13,148 nt of DNA from contig JAHZGZ010000149.1 in the NCBI GenBank assembly GCA_019420545.1, positions 1,365-14,512 of the forward strand, read 5' to 3'. Shown piece after piece: positions 12,712 through 13,148 of this stretch. Source of the stretch: Bacteroidales bacterium. Lineage in GTDB: Bacteria; Bacteroidota; Bacteroidia; Bacteroidales; Muribaculaceae. A program made the position numbers and the translations under genes. Positions within the stretch are counted from its first letter, which is position 1, and each line of letters opens with the position of its first letter. The notes beneath the pieces were generated by a model, which saw nothing but the letters and a program-made list of their open reading frames with translations, was not told where the DNA came from and did no database searches.

Positions 12712-13148
12712 ATGAAAACCAAGATATTCAAAATAGCCCGGGCGACTGCAGTCGCGATGTCGCTCGCATTGACGACCACCTCGTGTGAGGACTGGCTCAA
12801 AGAGGAGTCATTCGACTTCATTCAGCCCGACGATATCGAGGACTCCGACAAGGGCGCCAACCAGTGGCTCACCGGTTGCTACAGCAAGGTGCTCACCATG
12901 TTCACCAGCACCGACCCCTATCCCATGGTATGGGAGTACGACAGCGATTACCTTACGGGGCCGAGCTGGGCGTTCGGCACGTTCGGTGCCGGTAACTTCC
13001 AGGGCAACTCACTGATCAACAACATGTGGGAAAGCAACTACGAGCTTATCCACCGCTGCAACTACGGAGCATACAAGGTCGGTGAGATGGGCAATGTGAC
13101 TCCGCGCGTCAAGACAGCCATTCTCGGCGAGATGAAGTTTATAAAGGC
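12712..13148 (+). CDS. SusD/RagB-family glycan-binding lipoprotein, 5' part (runs off window)
   Basis: The frame opens with ATG at 12712, 11 nt after the susC stop, and stays open to the window edge (145 complete codons). The N-terminus MKTKIFKIARATAVAMSLAL is followed by TTTSC, a lipoprotein signal with Cys25, and then EDWLKEE, typical of SusD proteins. The visible part continues with WLTGCYSKV, NMWESNYELIHRCNYG and VKTAILGEMKFIK, the helical TPR-like start of the SusD fold in which NxW..Y..I..CN and AE(M)K/RFLRA-type segments recur. It should sit on the outer leaflet as the lid of the SusC barrel and bind the PUL substrate. The C-terminal two thirds or more are outside the window. Confidence 0.92.
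   Translation, partial: MKTKIFKIARATAVAMSLALTTTSCEDWLKEESFDFIQPDDIEDSDKGANQWLTGCYSKVLTMFTSTDPYPMVWEYDSDYLTGPSWAFGTFGAGNFQGNSLINNMWESNYELIHRCNYGAYKVGEMGNVTPRVKTAILGEMKFIK

Noticed and set aside
1..13148. CRISPR arrays, tRNA or rRNA genes, and intact insertion sequences
   Set aside because: I found no regularly spaced repeats, no tRNA-like cloverleaf or CCA-type end, no rRNA-like sequence, and no transposase frame.

Overview
The window looks like a chromosome segment of a gut Bacteroidales bacterium, plausibly Muribaculaceae or a relative. The reasons are a SusC/SusD pair, Bacteroidetes-type promoter elements (TAnnTTTG), a DUF2795 protein whose sequence is typical of Bacteroidales, and a secreted hydrolase with a T9SS-like C-terminal tail. 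The genus assignment is inference. There are no rRNA, tRNA or CRISPR sequences, and no intact mobile element.

Layout, left to right. (1) Positions 2-202 hold the end of a DUF2795 gene on the plus strand, closed by a strong hairpin terminator at 245-287. (2) Positions 389-610 carry a short plus-strand fragment that resembles the C-terminal tail of a Bacteroidetes mobilization relaxase, probably left over from a lost mobile element. (3) Positions 648-3231 are a compact five-gene minus-strand operon. In order of transcription it encodes a His-rich lipoprotein with a winged-helix-like C-terminal region, an ECF sigma factor, a small single-pass anti-sigma-like protein, a Spy/CpxP-like periplasmic protein and a secreted alpha/beta hydrolase. 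Gaps are 8-11 nt, and the first two genes overlap by four bases. This looks like an envelope-sensing or stress unit, and one 60-base line sampled from it was clearly poorer in GC than one sampled from SusC. (4) A perfect 27-bp inverted repeat with a 2-nt loop (3389-3444) separates this operon from a lipoprotein of the serine beta-lactamase/PBP-like family (3473-4696). That protein keeps SxxK but has lost the usual YxN motif. (5) Positions 4697-5052 are non-coding and hold a promoter element and a long-loop terminator.

(6) Positions 5053-13148 are a polysaccharide utilization locus (PUL) that runs past the right edge. Two secreted glycoside hydrolases are transcribed leftward as a coupled pair (stop and start overlap as TAATG), and susC and susD are transcribed rightward from the shared 341-nt intergenic region. 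The first hydrolase is a GH28-like beta-helix protein. The second is an unusual three-part protein: FN3, then GH28-like, then GH26. SusC and SusD would bind and import oligosaccharides released by the two enzymes.

The best candidate for something new is the GH28-GH26 fusion and its PUL. Both GH28-like domains keep the catalytic-type Asp motifs (NxD, DD) at canonical spacing but lack the GHG and RIK motifs that polygalacturonases use, where Arg/Lys bind the galacturonate carboxylate. The GH26 domain has both catalytic glutamates intact. The locus may therefore act on a mannose-containing glycan that is not simple homogalacturonan. The substrate cannot be named from sequence alone.
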